Part shown: piece by piece, positions 19,043-28,017 of the stretch | Layout: the number at the start of each line of letters is the position of its first letter | How positions within the stretch are numbered: position 1 is the stretch's first letter | NCBI RefSeq assembly: GCF_016583835.1 | Contig: NZ_NRRW01000017.1 | Coordinates: forward strand, 1-64,000 | DNA: 64,000 bases | Direction: 5' to 3' | DNA from: Thiococcus pfennigii | GTDB taxonomy: Bacteria > Pseudomonadota > Gammaproteobacteria > Chromatiales > Chromatiaceae | Notes under the pieces: generated by a model | The model's input: the letters and a program-made list of their open reading frames with translations, nothing else | Database searches by the model: none | What the model was told of the DNA's origin: nothing | Position numbers and translations under genes: made by a program

Positions 19043-19733
19043 GGCGCTGGCGACGACGCGCCTGGGCGGCGTGAGCCTGGGCCCCTACCGGGGCCTCAAC
19101 CTCGCCGACCACGTGGGCGACGATCCGGCGGCGGTCGCGCGCAACCGTGCGCTGCTGGCGGGCCAGGCCGGGCTCCCGGCCGAACCCGACTGGCTGCATC
19201 AGGTCCACGGGTGTACGGTGGCGACCGCCGGCACCGCCGAGGCCTGTGCCGAGGCCGACGCCATCGTCGCCGAGCGGCCGGGGCTGGTCTGCGCCGTGCT
19301 GACCGCGGACTGTCTGCCGGTGCTGCTCTGCGACCGGGCGGGCGAGCGGGTGGCGGCCGTGCACGCCGGCTGGCGGGGTCTCGCCGGCGGCGTCCTCGAG
19401 GCCGCGATCGCCCGCCTGGGCGGCCCCCCGGAGCAGGTGCTCGCGTGGCTCGGCCCGGCGATCGGTCCGCGCGCCTTCGAGGTCGGCCCCGAGGTCCGCG
19501 CGTGCTTCATCGCCGCCGACCCGGCCGCCGCGCAGGCCTTCCGCCCGCGGCCGCCGGACAGGTGGCTGGCCGACCTCTATGGCTTGGCCCGCCAGCGGCT
19601 CGCGCGCGCCGGCGTGACGCGGGTCTGGGGTGGGGAGTACTGTACCTATGGCGACGCCGGGCGTTTCTTCTCCTATCGGCGCGATGGGACCTGCGGGCGC
19701 ATGGCGACGCTGATCTGGCGCGACGCGGCTTGA
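18984..19733 (+). CDS. pgeF: YfiH-type purine nucleoside phosphorylase (peptidoglycan editing factor)
   Basis: The 249-residue protein belongs to the YfiH/PgeF family, once called multicopper oxidase-like. Zinc-site signatures are visible: WLHQVHG, TADCLPVLLCD, VHAGWRGLAGGVLEAAI and GPAIGPRAFEVG. Family members act on purine nucleosides, and in E. coli they prevent wrong amino acids entering peptidoglycan stems. The ATG at 18984 has GAGGAGG (18969-18975) 8 bases upstream. The gene starts inside the end of rluD (59-bp overlap), so expression is probably coupled. The length is near the family norm of 243. Confidence 0.92.
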   Translation: MTRCEPSWIVPTWPAPPGVRALATTRLGGVSLGPYRGLNLADHVGDDPAAVARNRALLAGQAGLPAEPDWLHQVHGCTVATAGTAEACAEADAIVAERPGLVCAVLTADCLPVLLCDRAGERVAAVHAGWRGLAGGVLEAAIARLGGPPEQVLAWLGPAIGPRAFEVGPEVRACFIAADPAAAQAFRPRPPDRWLADLYGLARQRLARAGVTRVWGGEYCTYGDAGRFFSYRRDGTCGRMATLIWRDAA

Positions 19734-19939
19734 CGGGGTGCGCTGCGCTAGGGTAAACCCGAATCGAAGGCCGCCGGTCGCGCACCCGTCAGCGCACCCG
19801 CGTCGCCGCGACCGACGAAGACGGACGGGTCTGGCGTGCCGGCCTTCCCCGCCTCGCCCTCTCGCGGAGGGCTGGCGAGCGAAGGGGCGCCTGCGGCGCA
19901 TTCCCGCGGTAACCCGACAAATCCCTATCGAGGTGTCCA
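19734..19939. other. Intergenic stretch with decayed repeat
   Basis: This is a 206-bp gap between pgeF and the gcvR-like gene. Short fragments (TAAACCCGAATC near 19753 and GGTAACCCGAC near 19910) resemble the ends of the ~150-bp palindromic element, but the middle is unrelated. I see no terminator. Confidence 0.4.
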
Positions 19940-20461
19940 TTGGCTGACTGGAACATGCTGACGCTGGTCGGCGAAGATCGCCCCGGCATCGTCGCCGCCG
20001 TGACCCGCGCCCTGTACGATGCCGGTTGCAATCTTGGCGAGGCCTCGATGATCCGCCTCGGCGGCAACTTCACGATCATGTTGATGGTCAATGGCGGACA
20101 GCCGGGCGCGCGGCTCGAGGAGGCCCTGGCGCCGGTCGCGGCCGACCTCGGTCTGCGCTGCCACATCGATCCGATCCCCGGGGCACTGGATCGCCATCCG
20201 GTGCCCAACATCCAGGTGCGGGTCATGGGTGCCGATCGGGCCGGCATCGTCGCCGAGGTGACGGAGGTCCTGGCGGCGACCGGGTTCAATATCCTGGAGC
20301 TCGATTCGAGCGTCTGCGGCGAGCCGGGGCGCCCACTCTACATCATGAACATCCTCGGCTGTTCCGGCGAGGCGCTGGAGGTGCTCGACGAGGCGATGGC
20401 GGGGCTGCGGGCGCGTGGGGTCTCCATCGACATCGCGCCCATCGAGACGATGATCGGCTAG
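19940..20461 (+). CDS. gcvR: Glycine cleavage system transcriptional repressor-like, two ACT domains
   Basis: The 173-residue protein consists of two ACT domains: MLTLVGEDRPGIVAAVTRALYD (about 6-80) and VRVMGADRAGIVAEVTEVLA (about 92-170). This is the layout of GcvR, which in E. coli binds GcvA and represses the glycine cleavage operon when glycine is low. The start is TTG at 19940 with GAGG 6 bases upstream. It lies only 4 bp ahead of def, so the two are likely co-transcribed. Neither gcvA nor gcvTHP is in the window, so the regulatory target is inferred from family membership. Confidence 0.85.
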   Translation: MADWNMLTLVGEDRPGIVAAVTRALYDAGCNLGEASMIRLGGNFTIMLMVNGGQPGARLEEALAPVAADLGLRCHIDPIPGALDRHPVPNIQVRVMGADRAGIVAEVTEVLAATGFNILELDSSVCGEPGRPLYIMNILGCSGEALEVLDEAMAGLRARGVSIDIAPIETMIG

Positions 20462-20465
20462 CGCG

Positions 20466-20999
20466 ATGGCGGTTCTGCCCCTGCTCACTGTCCCGGACGC
20501 GCGCCTCGGGCAGGTCTCGGAGCCGGTCGTCGATTTCGATGCCGACCTGCGCCGTTTCGCCGCCGATCTCGAAGAGACTCGCCTCGCCGGGCCGGCGGCG
20601 GTCGGCATCGCGGCGCCGCAGGTCGGGCGCTTCCAGCGCCTCATCATCATCGACGTGCCGCCGAAGAAGGGCGGGGCGACACACGGCCATCTGGTCCTCG
20701 TCAATCCCGAGATCGTCCACTGGGAGGGTTGGGAGATGGGCCGCGAGGGCTGCCTCTCGGTGCCGGACTACACGGGCAACGTGATCCGGGCCACGCGCCT
20801 GCGGCTCCAGGCCCAGACCCTCGATGGCACCGCGCGGGAGTTGGAGATGGAGGGTTTCGAGGCACGTGTCGCGCAACACGAGATCGATCATCTCGACGGG
20901 CTGCTGTTCGTCGACCGGGTCGTCAGCCGCCGCACGGATCTCTTCCGGCGCAAGGTCTATCGCTCCCGCGGGCGCCCCGCGGGGTCCGACGGCCATTGA
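20466..20999 (+). CDS. def: Peptide deformylase
   Basis: The 177-residue metalloenzyme contains all three family motifs: GIAAPQVG (47-54), EGCLSVP with metal ligand C96, and HEIDH (138-142) with catalytic E139. It removes the formyl group from the N-terminal methionine of new proteins in the cytoplasm. An insertion PPKKGGATHGH (65-75) lies between the first two motifs. The ATG at 20466 follows the gcvR-like stop by 4 bp. A genome often has more than one deformylase; this one is not next to fmt, so it may be the secondary copy. Confidence 0.94.
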   Translation: MAVLPLLTVPDARLGQVSEPVVDFDADLRRFAADLEETRLAGPAAVGIAAPQVGRFQRLIIIDVPPKKGGATHGHLVLVNPEIVHWEGWEMGREGCLSVPDYTGNVIRATRLRLQAQTLDGTARELEMEGFEARVAQHEIDHLDGLLFVDRVVSRRTDLFRRKVYRSRGRPAGSDGH

Positions 21000-21089
21000 T
21001 GCAAGGCGGCGACGGGCCCATGATGGTCGTCATCCAGGCCCCGCCGACCGCCCGGCCAATCGACAGAACTGCTTTGTGAGTGCACCCTT

Positions 21090-23189
21090 ATGAGGTTGAG
21101 CCTTCGAATCCTGATTGCCATCCTGCTGGCCCTGCTCGTCACGGGGGCGGGGCTCGCCCGGCAGCAGGAGGTTGCCCTCGCGGAGCTCTCCCCAGAGCAT
21201 CGGCACATGCAGATGATGCTGGTGATGAACAACGTCTTCGAGCGCCATCACTACCGCAAGCTGTCGCTCGACAGGCCGTTCACCGCGGAGGTCCTCGACA
21301 ACTACCTGGGCGCGCTCGATCCCAACCGCTCCTTCTTCCTGGCCCGCGACGTGGAGCGGTTCGAGCGCAATCTCGGCCGCATTGCCGAGGACCTGCGGCA
21401 AGGTCAGGTCGCGGCCGCGTTCGACATCTTCCGTCTCTACCGGATGCGCGTCGAGCACCAGGTCGACTACGCGCTCAAACTCCTCGAACGGCCATTCGAC
21501 TTCAGCGTCGAGGAGACCTATGCCTTCGACCGCTCCGAGGCGCCTTGGGCGACGAGCGACGTCGAACTCGACGAGATCTGGCGTAAGCGGGTCAAGAACG
21601 ATGCGCTGAGCCTGCGTCTCGCCGGCAAGGACGACGAGGGGATCCGCGAGCAGTTGCGCAAGCGTTACGAGGGCGTGGCGCGACGCGTGCGCCAGTCGAC
21701 GGGCGACGATGTCTTCGAGATGTTCGCGAACGCCTTCGGCCAGACGCTCGAGCCGCACACGAGCTTCATGTCCGCCGCCACTTCGGAGAATTTCGACATC
21801 AGCATGCGCCTGTCGCTCGAGGGGATCGGGGCGGTCCTGCGGGCCGACAACGACCTGACCGTCGTGCAGCGCACGATCCCCGGTGGGCCGGCGGCGGAGT
21901 CCGGGCAGATCCACTCGGGCGATCGCATCGTCGGGGTTGGCGAGGGCAGCGAAGGGGCGATCGAGGATGTCGTCGGCTGGCGGCTCCAGGACGTCGTCGA
22001 CAAGATTCGCGGCCCCAAGGGTAGCCTCGTGCGCCTCCAGGTATTGCCGCGCGCCGTCGGTCCCGATGGGCCGACGCGCGAGATCAAGCTGGTGCGCAAC
22101 GAGATCAAGCTCGAAGACCAGGCCGCCCATGCGCGCGTCTTCGACGGGCTCGACAATGCCCCCGGGCTGCGCATCGGGGTCATCGAGATCGCCGCCTTCT
22201 ATCGCGATTTCCAGGGCGAATCCGAAGGACGCAAGGACTTCCGCAGCACCACGCGCGATGTCCGCCAACTGGTCGAGGACCTCGAAGAGCAGGGCATCGA
22301 CGGCCTGGTGATCGATCTGCGCGGCAACGGCGGTGGCTCGCTGACCGAGGCGACGGCCCTCACCGGGCTCTTCATCGATCGTGGGCCTGTGGTGCAGATC
22401 CGGGACTCGGCCGGGCGCCTCGAGATCGAGAAGGACCCAGAGCCTGGCGTCGTCTACTCCGGGCCGTTGGCGGTCCTCGTCGATCGCGACAGTGCCTCGG
22501 CCTCCGAGATCTTCGCCGGGGCGATTCAGGACTACGCACGCGGTCTGGTCATCGGCGAGCCGACCTTCGGCAAGGGTACGGTTCAGACCCTGATCGACCT
22601 CAATCGCTACGTGCCGGGGGGTGGGGCGGATCTCGGTCGCCTGCGCCTGACGATGGCACAGTTCTATCGCGTCAGCGGCGGTAGCACCCAGTTGCGCGGG
22701 GTCGAGCCCGACGTCCCCCTGCCGCCGGCCGGTGACGTCGCCGACCATGGCGAGCGGTCGCTGGAGAATCCGCTGCCTTGGACGCAGATCGCCGCCCTCG
22801 ATCATGCCCGTTTCGAGTCGCTCGACGTCGCAGAGTTGCGCCGGCGCTCGGCGCGGCGCGTGACGCAGGATCCGGGTTTTCGGATGCTCGTCTCCCGCGA
22901 CGCGATCCTCGCCGAGATCGCCGATGAGCAGGAGGTCTCACTGCGGGAGGCCGACCGACGCGCCGAGACCAAGCGGCGCGAGCGGCTGCTCGAGGAGCAG
23001 AAGAATGCCTTTCTGCGCACACGCGGTATCACGCCCGTGCCGCCTGAGGAGGAGCATCCGGACGAGGAGGCGCTCGAGCAAGAGCGCGAGGCGATCGCCG
23101 GGATCCAGCTCGAGGAGGCGGCGCGGATCCTGGCCGACGCCGTCCAGGCCGACAACGTTCACCGTCCGCGGGCGGCGATGCGCGACTGA
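21090..23189 (+). CDS. prc: Carboxy-terminal processing protease (tail-specific protease Prc)
   Basis: The 699-residue protein has an N-terminal signal sequence (LRILIAILLALLVTGAG), a long helical N-terminal domain, and a PDZ domain (about 240-320; LEGIGAVL, GDRIVGV). The S41 protease core holds DLRGNGGGSLTEA (410-421), DRDSASASEIFAGAIQDY (catalytic Ser in the SASAS cluster, 468-472) and GEPTFGKGTVQ (catalytic Lys495). A C-terminal DUF3340-type helical region rich in Arg/Glu follows. The length matches E. coli Prc (682). It degrades or trims periplasmic proteins with nonpolar C-termini, including penicillin-binding protein 3 in E. coli. It stands 90 bp after def and has its own weak GTGAG ribosome site. 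Confidence 0.94.
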   Translation: MRLSLRILIAILLALLVTGAGLARQQEVALAELSPEHRHMQMMLVMNNVFERHHYRKLSLDRPFTAEVLDNYLGALDPNRSFFLARDVERFERNLGRIAEDLRQGQVAAAFDIFRLYRMRVEHQVDYALKLLERPFDFSVEETYAFDRSEAPWATSDVELDEIWRKRVKNDALSLRLAGKDDEGIREQLRKRYEGVARRVRQSTGDDVFEMFANAFGQTLEPHTSFMSAATSENFDISMRLSLEGIGAVLRADNDLTVVQRTIPGGPAAESGQIHSGDRIVGVGEGSEGAIEDVVGWRLQDVVDKIRGPKGSLVRLQVLPRAVGPDGPTREIKLVRNEIKLEDQAAHARVFDGLDNAPGLRIGVIEIAAFYRDFQGESEGRKDFRSTTRDVRQLVEDLEEQGIDGLVIDLRGNGGGSLTEATALTGLFIDRGPVVQIRDSAGRLEIEKDPEPGVVYSGPLAVLVDRDSASASEIFAGAIQDYARGLVIGEPTFGKGTVQTLIDLNRYVPGGGADLGRLRLTMAQFYRVSGGSTQLRGVEPDVPLPPAGDVADHGERSLENPLPWTQIAALDHARFESLDVAELRRRSARRVTQDPGFRMLVSRDAILAEIADEQEVSLREADRRAETKRRERLLEEQKNAFLRTRGITPVPPEEEHPDEEALEQEREAIAGIQLEEAARILADAVQADNVHRPRAAMRD

Positions 23190-23341
23190 ACCCGGCCTCC
23201 GGGCACGCGATCGCAAGGGCGCAGTCCTCGATCTGCATCGTCCCATGTCGCCTGTCATCGTCTCGGAGCCGCCTCCGGGAGGATCGCGGGCGTGTCCCCT
23301 TCCATCCGATGGCCGCCGTGCCGATTTTTCGAGCCCCGCCC

Positions 23342-24934
23342 GTGAACGACCGCTACGAGACCTTGGAGCGCCGGCTGAATGGCCTGGCGCAGAGCTGCGA
23401 TCCATCCCAACCGCTGGTCGGTCTGATCGGACTGGAAAAGGAGGGCCTACGGGTCGCCGCCCCGGGCACCGTGGCCATGACCGGACACCCGGTGGGTTGC
23501 GGCTCGCCGCTCACGCATCCCTACATCACGACCGACTTCTCCGAGGCCCTGCTCGAGCTCATCACGCCACCGCTGCCGAGCGGGCGGCAGGCCCTCGATT
23601 TCCTGCGCGACCTGCACGGCTTCGTCTATCGCCACATCGACGATGAGCTGATCTGGGCGGCCAGTATGCCCTGCGTCCTCGAGGGCGACCGGCCGATCCC
23701 GCTCGCGCGCTACGGCCGTTCGAACGCGGCGCGGATGAAGACCGTCTACCGACGCGGGCTCGGCAATCGCTACGGCCGCACGATGCAGATCATCGCCGGG
23801 GTGCACTTCAATTTCTCGTTCGCCGATGCCCTCTGGGCGCGCTATCGGGCGTTGGAGGACGATGCCCGGGCGCCCCGGGAATTCCGCGACGACCTCTACA
23901 TGGGTCTGATCCGCAACCTCCAGCGCGTCGGCTGGCTCGTGCCCTACCTGTTCGGCGCCTCGCCGGCCGTCTGCAAGAGCTTCTTGCAGGGCCGGGCGGC
24001 CGATCTCTGTGCCTTCGATGAACACACCGCGTATGCGCCCTATGCCACGTCGCTGCGCATGGGCGATATCGGCTATCAGAACCAGCAGGAGGAGGGCACC
24101 GGGATGAAGGCCAATTACGACAGCCTCGACTCCTACGTGCGCAGCCTGACCTGGGCGATCGAGACCCCCTGCCCGCACTACGAGCACATCGGCGTCAAGG
24201 TCGGCGGGCGCTACGAGCAGCTCAACGCCAACGTCCTGCAGATCGAGAACGAGTACTACAGCACGGTGCGCCCCAAGCAGGTTACCGGCTGGATGGAACG
24301 CCCGACGTTGGCCCTGCATCGGCGCGGCATCGCTTACATCGAGCTGCGCTCGATGGACGTCAACGCCTTCGCGCCGCTCGGCGTCGACGAGGAGCAGATC
24401 GACTTCCTGCGCGTCCTCGCCCTCTTCTGCCTGTTGCACGAGAGCCCGCGCATCAGCGCCCGGGAGCGCCGCGCGATCGACCGCAACCAGGTCCTCACCG
24501 CCCACCGCGGCCGTGACCCGGATCTCCGGCTGGAGCGCGACGGGGCGGAGGTGCGGCTGCGCGACTGGGCCGTGGAGTTGTTGGATGCGATGGCCCCGAT
24601 CGCCGCCTTGCTCGACGGCGGCCGCGACGGCCCGTGTCGGCGCAGCCTGGCGTCTCAGCGTGAGAAGGTCAGCGACGCGACCTTGACCCCCTCGGCGCGG
24701 ATGCTCGCCGAGATGCGCGCGCACGGCGAGGGCTTCGCCCAGTTCGCGCGCCGCCTCAGCGAGGCGCATCGCGACTGGTTTCGCGCTAGGGCGTTGGCGC
24801 CCGAGCGCCTGGCCGAGTTCGAGCGCCTGACCGTGGCATCCGAGGCGCGCCAGGCCGAGATCGAGGCGGCGGATACCGAGGACTTCGACAGCTTCCTGGC
24901 CCGCTACTTCGCGCAGCGCTTCGACAACGCCTAA
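23342..24934 (+). CDS. gshA: Glutamate-cysteine ligase
   Basis: The 530-residue protein (GTG start at 23342; an ATG at 23309 is possible) is of the gammaproteobacterial GshA type. It shows IGLEKEGLRV, the TDFSEALLELITPP motif, the IIAGVHFNFSF strand, and YLFGASPAVCKSFL. Further on are LRMGDIGYQNQQE, the HYEHIGVK segment, and YIELRSMDVNAF. It joins glutamate and cysteine in the first and rate-limiting step of glutathione (and, in some phototrophs, glutathione amide) synthesis. The length is typical (~520). No gshB is adjacent. A strong hairpin lies ~80 bp after the stop. Confidence 0.94.
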   Translation: MNDRYETLERRLNGLAQSCDPSQPLVGLIGLEKEGLRVAAPGTVAMTGHPVGCGSPLTHPYITTDFSEALLELITPPLPSGRQALDFLRDLHGFVYRHIDDELIWAASMPCVLEGDRPIPLARYGRSNAARMKTVYRRGLGNRYGRTMQIIAGVHFNFSFADALWARYRALEDDARAPREFRDDLYMGLIRNLQRVGWLVPYLFGASPAVCKSFLQGRAADLCAFDEHTAYAPYATSLRMGDIGYQNQQEEGTGMKANYDSLDSYVRSLTWAIETPCPHYEHIGVKVGGRYEQLNANVLQIENEYYSTVRPKQVTGWMERPTLALHRRGIAYIELRSMDVNAFAPLGVDEEQIDFLRVLALFCLLHESPRISARERRAIDRNQVLTAHRGRDPDLRLERDGAEVRLRDWAVELLDAMAPIAALLDGGRDGPCRRSLASQREKVSDATLTPSARMLAEMRAHGEGFAQFARRLSEAHRDWFRARALAPERLAEFERLTVASEARQAEIEAADTEDFDSFLARYFAQRFDNA

Positions 24935-25016
24935 ACCTGGAGGGGCTGGGGGGATGCGGGCGCCGTAGCCGACCGGCCGCCGTGACGGCGGGCGAGGGGA
25001 AGGGTGCGGAAAAAAC

Positions 25017-25052
25017 AAAGCCGCCCCCGAATCAGGCGGGTGGGGCGGCTTT
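25017..25052. terminator. Intrinsic terminator hairpin, T-run on the minus strand
   Basis: AAAGCCGCCCC (25017-25027) pairs with GGGGCGGCTTT (25042-25052) as an 11-bp stem. On the minus strand the stem is followed by a T-rich run (TTTGTTTTTT), so it reads best as a terminator for leftward transcription. On the plus strand only three T follow. It probably serves as a bidirectional end for gshA transcripts. Confidence 0.7.
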
Positions 25053-25227
25053 CCAAGGAGGATTGGATGTTTGCGGGAATGATTCTAGGGAGCTGCCCCC
25101 CTTGTGGCATTGAGAATCCGCAATTCCAGCTGGGGAATGCGTCGGCGGTCGGTTGACGGTGGGCGCCGAGTTCGTCAGGCTAAGCCCGCGCCCGCAGGCG
25201 TTCCATCCTTGCCGCTGGGAGACCGCT

Positions 25228-27429
25228 ATGGCGAACTCGGACCCGTCCCTCGACAGCCTGACTCCAGAGGAGCGCAAGAAGGTCGAGGCGCTGATGCAGC
25301 AGGACGTCAAGGCCGAGCGGCGGGTACGCGGGCCTTGGCTGTGGCTGACATCGGCGCTCGGCGCCGCCATGGTGCTGGTCTACTTCTACGGTGCCGGCGT
25401 CCAGGCCCTGGATACCCAGTATCACCTGGGCGTCTATGTCCTGATCACGTTCGTATTGGTGTTCCTGCTCTACCCGGCCGGGGGGCGCGTCGCGGTGGCG
25501 GTCATGTCGGTCTGGGGCGGCACCCTGTTGGCGGTCGTCGCGAGCAGCCTCTGGCTGTTCGACTCGCCGACCGCCTTCTACGAGCAGATCACGCTGTTTC
25601 GCGAGACCTGGGAATACGACGGGTTCGCCGAGGCCTGGGCCAACGACCGCGCCAACCTGCCCCTCGCGCTGCTACTGGTCCTGCCGTTCACGGTCGTCCT
25701 CTTGCCGCTCGATCAATGGTCGTCGCGGCGCTTTCACCACGCACCGACCGCGAGCGACCTGATCATGGCGCTGGTGATCGCGGCCACCGTCCTCTACTGG
25801 ATCAGCCAGTTCGAGGCGCTCAACTACCGCGCCGGGGCCGAAAATCCGCTCGATCACCTGGTCAGCATCGTCGGCCTGCTACTCGCGCTCGAGGTCTGCC
25901 GGCGCGTGCTCGGCTGGGCCATCACGCTGATCGGCATCGGGATGATCGCGTTCGCGCTGTTCGGCCCCCATCTGCCCGAGCTCTTCGCGCACCGCGGCTT
26001 TCGCTTCGAGCGGCTCGCGACCTCGTTGTTCCTGACGACGAATGGCGTCTTCGGGATCATGGCCAGCGTCCTGGCGACCTATGTGATCCTGTTCATCTTC
26101 TTCGGTGCCTTCCTGCAGAAGTCCGGGGCCGGCAAGTTCTTCATCGAGCTGCCGCTGGCGCTGACCGGGCGCTCCGCCGGCGGTCCGGCCAAGGTCGCGG
26201 TGATGTCCTCGGCCCTATTCGGGTCCGTGTCGGGCAGCGCCATCGCCAACACGGTGTCGTCCGGGTCCTTCACGATCCCGATGATGAAGCGCGCGGGGTT
26301 CAAGCCGCACGTCGCCGGGGCCATCGAGCCGGCCGCGTCGATCGGCGGGATGTTCCTGCCGCCGATCATGGGCGCCGGCGGGTTCCTGATGGCCGAACTG
26401 ACCGGCATGCCCTATTCGCAGATCATGCTCTTGTCGGTCGGCCCGGCCCTGCTGTACTTCCTGTCGGTCTTCTTCATGGTGCATTTCGAGGCCAAGAAGC
26501 AGGGCCTGACCGGTGGGCAGGACGAGGCGCTACCGCATTGGCGGCTGGTCCTGCGCGAGGGCTGGTTCTACGCGCTGCCGCTGGTGATCATCACGGTCCT
26601 GATGCTGACCGGTCGCTCGCCGGGGAATGCCGCCTTCTGGGCGACGCTGTCGTGCATCGCGGTCAGTTGGGTCCGGCCGGAGACCCGCATGGGGCCGCGC
26701 GAGATCTGGGAGGCGATCCAGATCGGGGCGCGCAACACGCTGATCATCGGCGCGACCATCGGTGTCATCGGCGTCATCGTCGGGGTCATCTCGCTGACCG
26801 GGATGGGCCTGAAGTTCTCCGACTTGGTGATCTCGCTGGCCGGCGACAGCCTGTTCGTCGCCCTGGTGCTGATCGCGATCGCCTCGCTGGTGCTCGGCAT
26901 GGGGGTACCGGTGACGGCCGCCTACCTGATCGTCGCGGTCCTCGCGGTCCCGGCGCTCGGCAACTATGGCGTCGCCGCGATCGCCGCGCACATGATCGTC
27001 TACTGGCTGTCGCAGGATTCCAACATCACGCCGCCCGTATGCGTGGCGGCCTATGCTGGCGCGGCGATCGCCGGGTCGGATCCCTGGCGAACGGGCTGGA
27101 CCGCGTTCCGTTTCGCGAAGATGCTCTACGTGATGCCGCTGTTGTTCGCCTATGTCCCGGCCATCCTGCTCGATGGCACGCCGGCGGAGATCGTCGTCGC
27201 CTTCGTCTCGGCGACCCTCGGGACCATCGCCTTCGGTGCCTTCGCGATGGGATTCCTGCGGCGGCGCACCAAACTGTATGAGTGGCTGTTGCTCGGGTTC
27301 GCCACCCTGCTCCTGTTCTGGCCGGGGCTCGTCTCGGACGCGGTGGGCCTGCTCGTGATCGGCGTCGTCTGGTGGCTCCAGCGCGACGTCGCGGTGACCG
27401 GCGCCGCCGGTTCGGTATCGATGCGATAG
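25228..27429 (+). CDS. TRAP transporter fused 4TM/12TM permease
   Basis: The ATG at 25228 is chosen because GGGAGA lies 7 bases upstream. The protein is 733 residues. About 17-19 hydrophobic helices are visible: an N-terminal block equivalent to the small DctQ-like subunit and a large DctM-like block with GSVSGSAIANTVSSGSF, EPAASIGGMFLPPIMGAGGF and GMGVPVTAAYLI. These are hallmarks of TRAP permeases of the TAXI type, in which both subunits are fused. The permease works with the TAXI binding protein at 28018. It imports an anionic substrate using an ion gradient; the substrate cannot be told from the sequence. A universal stress protein gene lies between the two components. Confidence 0.93.
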   Translation: MANSDPSLDSLTPEERKKVEALMQQDVKAERRVRGPWLWLTSALGAAMVLVYFYGAGVQALDTQYHLGVYVLITFVLVFLLYPAGGRVAVAVMSVWGGTLLAVVASSLWLFDSPTAFYEQITLFRETWEYDGFAEAWANDRANLPLALLLVLPFTVVLLPLDQWSSRRFHHAPTASDLIMALVIAATVLYWISQFEALNYRAGAENPLDHLVSIVGLLLALEVCRRVLGWAITLIGIGMIAFALFGPHLPELFAHRGFRFERLATSLFLTTNGVFGIMASVLATYVILFIFFGAFLQKSGAGKFFIELPLALTGRSAGGPAKVAVMSSALFGSVSGSAIANTVSSGSFTIPMMKRAGFKPHVAGAIEPAASIGGMFLPPIMGAGGFLMAELTGMPYSQIMLLSVGPALLYFLSVFFMVHFEAKKQGLTGGQDEALPHWRLVLREGWFYALPLVIITVLMLTGRSPGNAAFWATLSCIAVSWVRPETRMGPREIWEAIQIGARNTLIIGATIGVIGVIVGVISLTGMGLKFSDLVISLAGDSLFVALVLIAIASLVLGMGVPVTAAYLIVAVLAVPALGNYGVAAIAAHMIVYWLSQDSNITPPVCVAAYAGAAIAGSDPWRTGWTAFRFAKMLYVMPLLFAYVPAILLDGTPAEIVVAFVSATLGTIAFGAFAMGFLRRRTKLYEWLLLGFATLLLFWPGLVSDAVGLLVIGVVWWLQRDVAVTGAAGSVSMR

Positions 27430-27441
27430 GAGGCAACCCAG

Positions 27442-27879
27442 ATGACCAAGATCCAGACCATCCTCTTGGCGACCGACTTCTCGCAAGGGGCGGCGCGCGC
27501 CTGCGACATGGCCGCGACCCTGGCCCGGGCCCATGGCGCCTCGCTGATCCTGCTGCACGTGATCACCGAACTCGGCGATCGCCACGCCCGGCTCGTCTCC
27601 GCCGAGGTCATCGAACGGCTGAGCGCCGAGGTCGAACGCCATGCCGTCGAGGACATGCACGGCTTTCGCGAACGGCATTTCCAGGACCTGCCGGTCGTCA
27701 CCGAGATCCTGATCGGGCGCGCCCACGCCGAGATCGTCCGCTACGCGCGACAGGTGCAGGCCGATCTGATCGTGATGGGCACCCACGGTCGGGCCGGTCT
27801 CGAAAAGATGCTGCTCGGGTCGACGGCGGAAAAGGTCATCCGCAGCTCGCCGATCCCGGTCCTGACCGTCCGGGAGTAG
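27442..27879 (+). CDS. Universal stress protein, UspA family
   Basis: The 145-residue protein is a single Usp domain with the nucleotide-binding pattern G-x2-G-x9-G-S visible as GTHGRAGLEKMLLGS near the C-terminus, followed by the usual VIRSSPIPVLTVRE end. The N-terminal strand TILLATDFSQGAARACDMA is typical. It is therefore the ATP-binding class. AGGAGG lies 10 bases upstream of the ATG and 12 bp after the permease stop, so it belongs to the transporter operon. Usp proteins bind some TRAP transporters (TeaD with TeaABC), so a regulatory role on this transporter is a reasonable inference. Confidence 0.93.
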   Translation: MTKIQTILLATDFSQGAARACDMAATLARAHGASLILLHVITELGDRHARLVSAEVIERLSAEVERHAVEDMHGFRERHFQDLPVVTEILIGRAHAEIVRYARQVQADLIVMGTHGRAGLEKMLLGSTAEKVIRSSPIPVLTVRE

Positions 27880-28017
27880 CCGTCGGCCGTCAGCCGGCCG
27901 AGGCGGTCGAGGGTGGGCCCCGGCCTGCCCGGCCAAGGGCTCGGAGCCCCATCCCGCACGACCGACCTCGGTGCCGCCGGGGCGCGTCATTAGATCCACC
28001 ACCATGAGGAGATTGGC

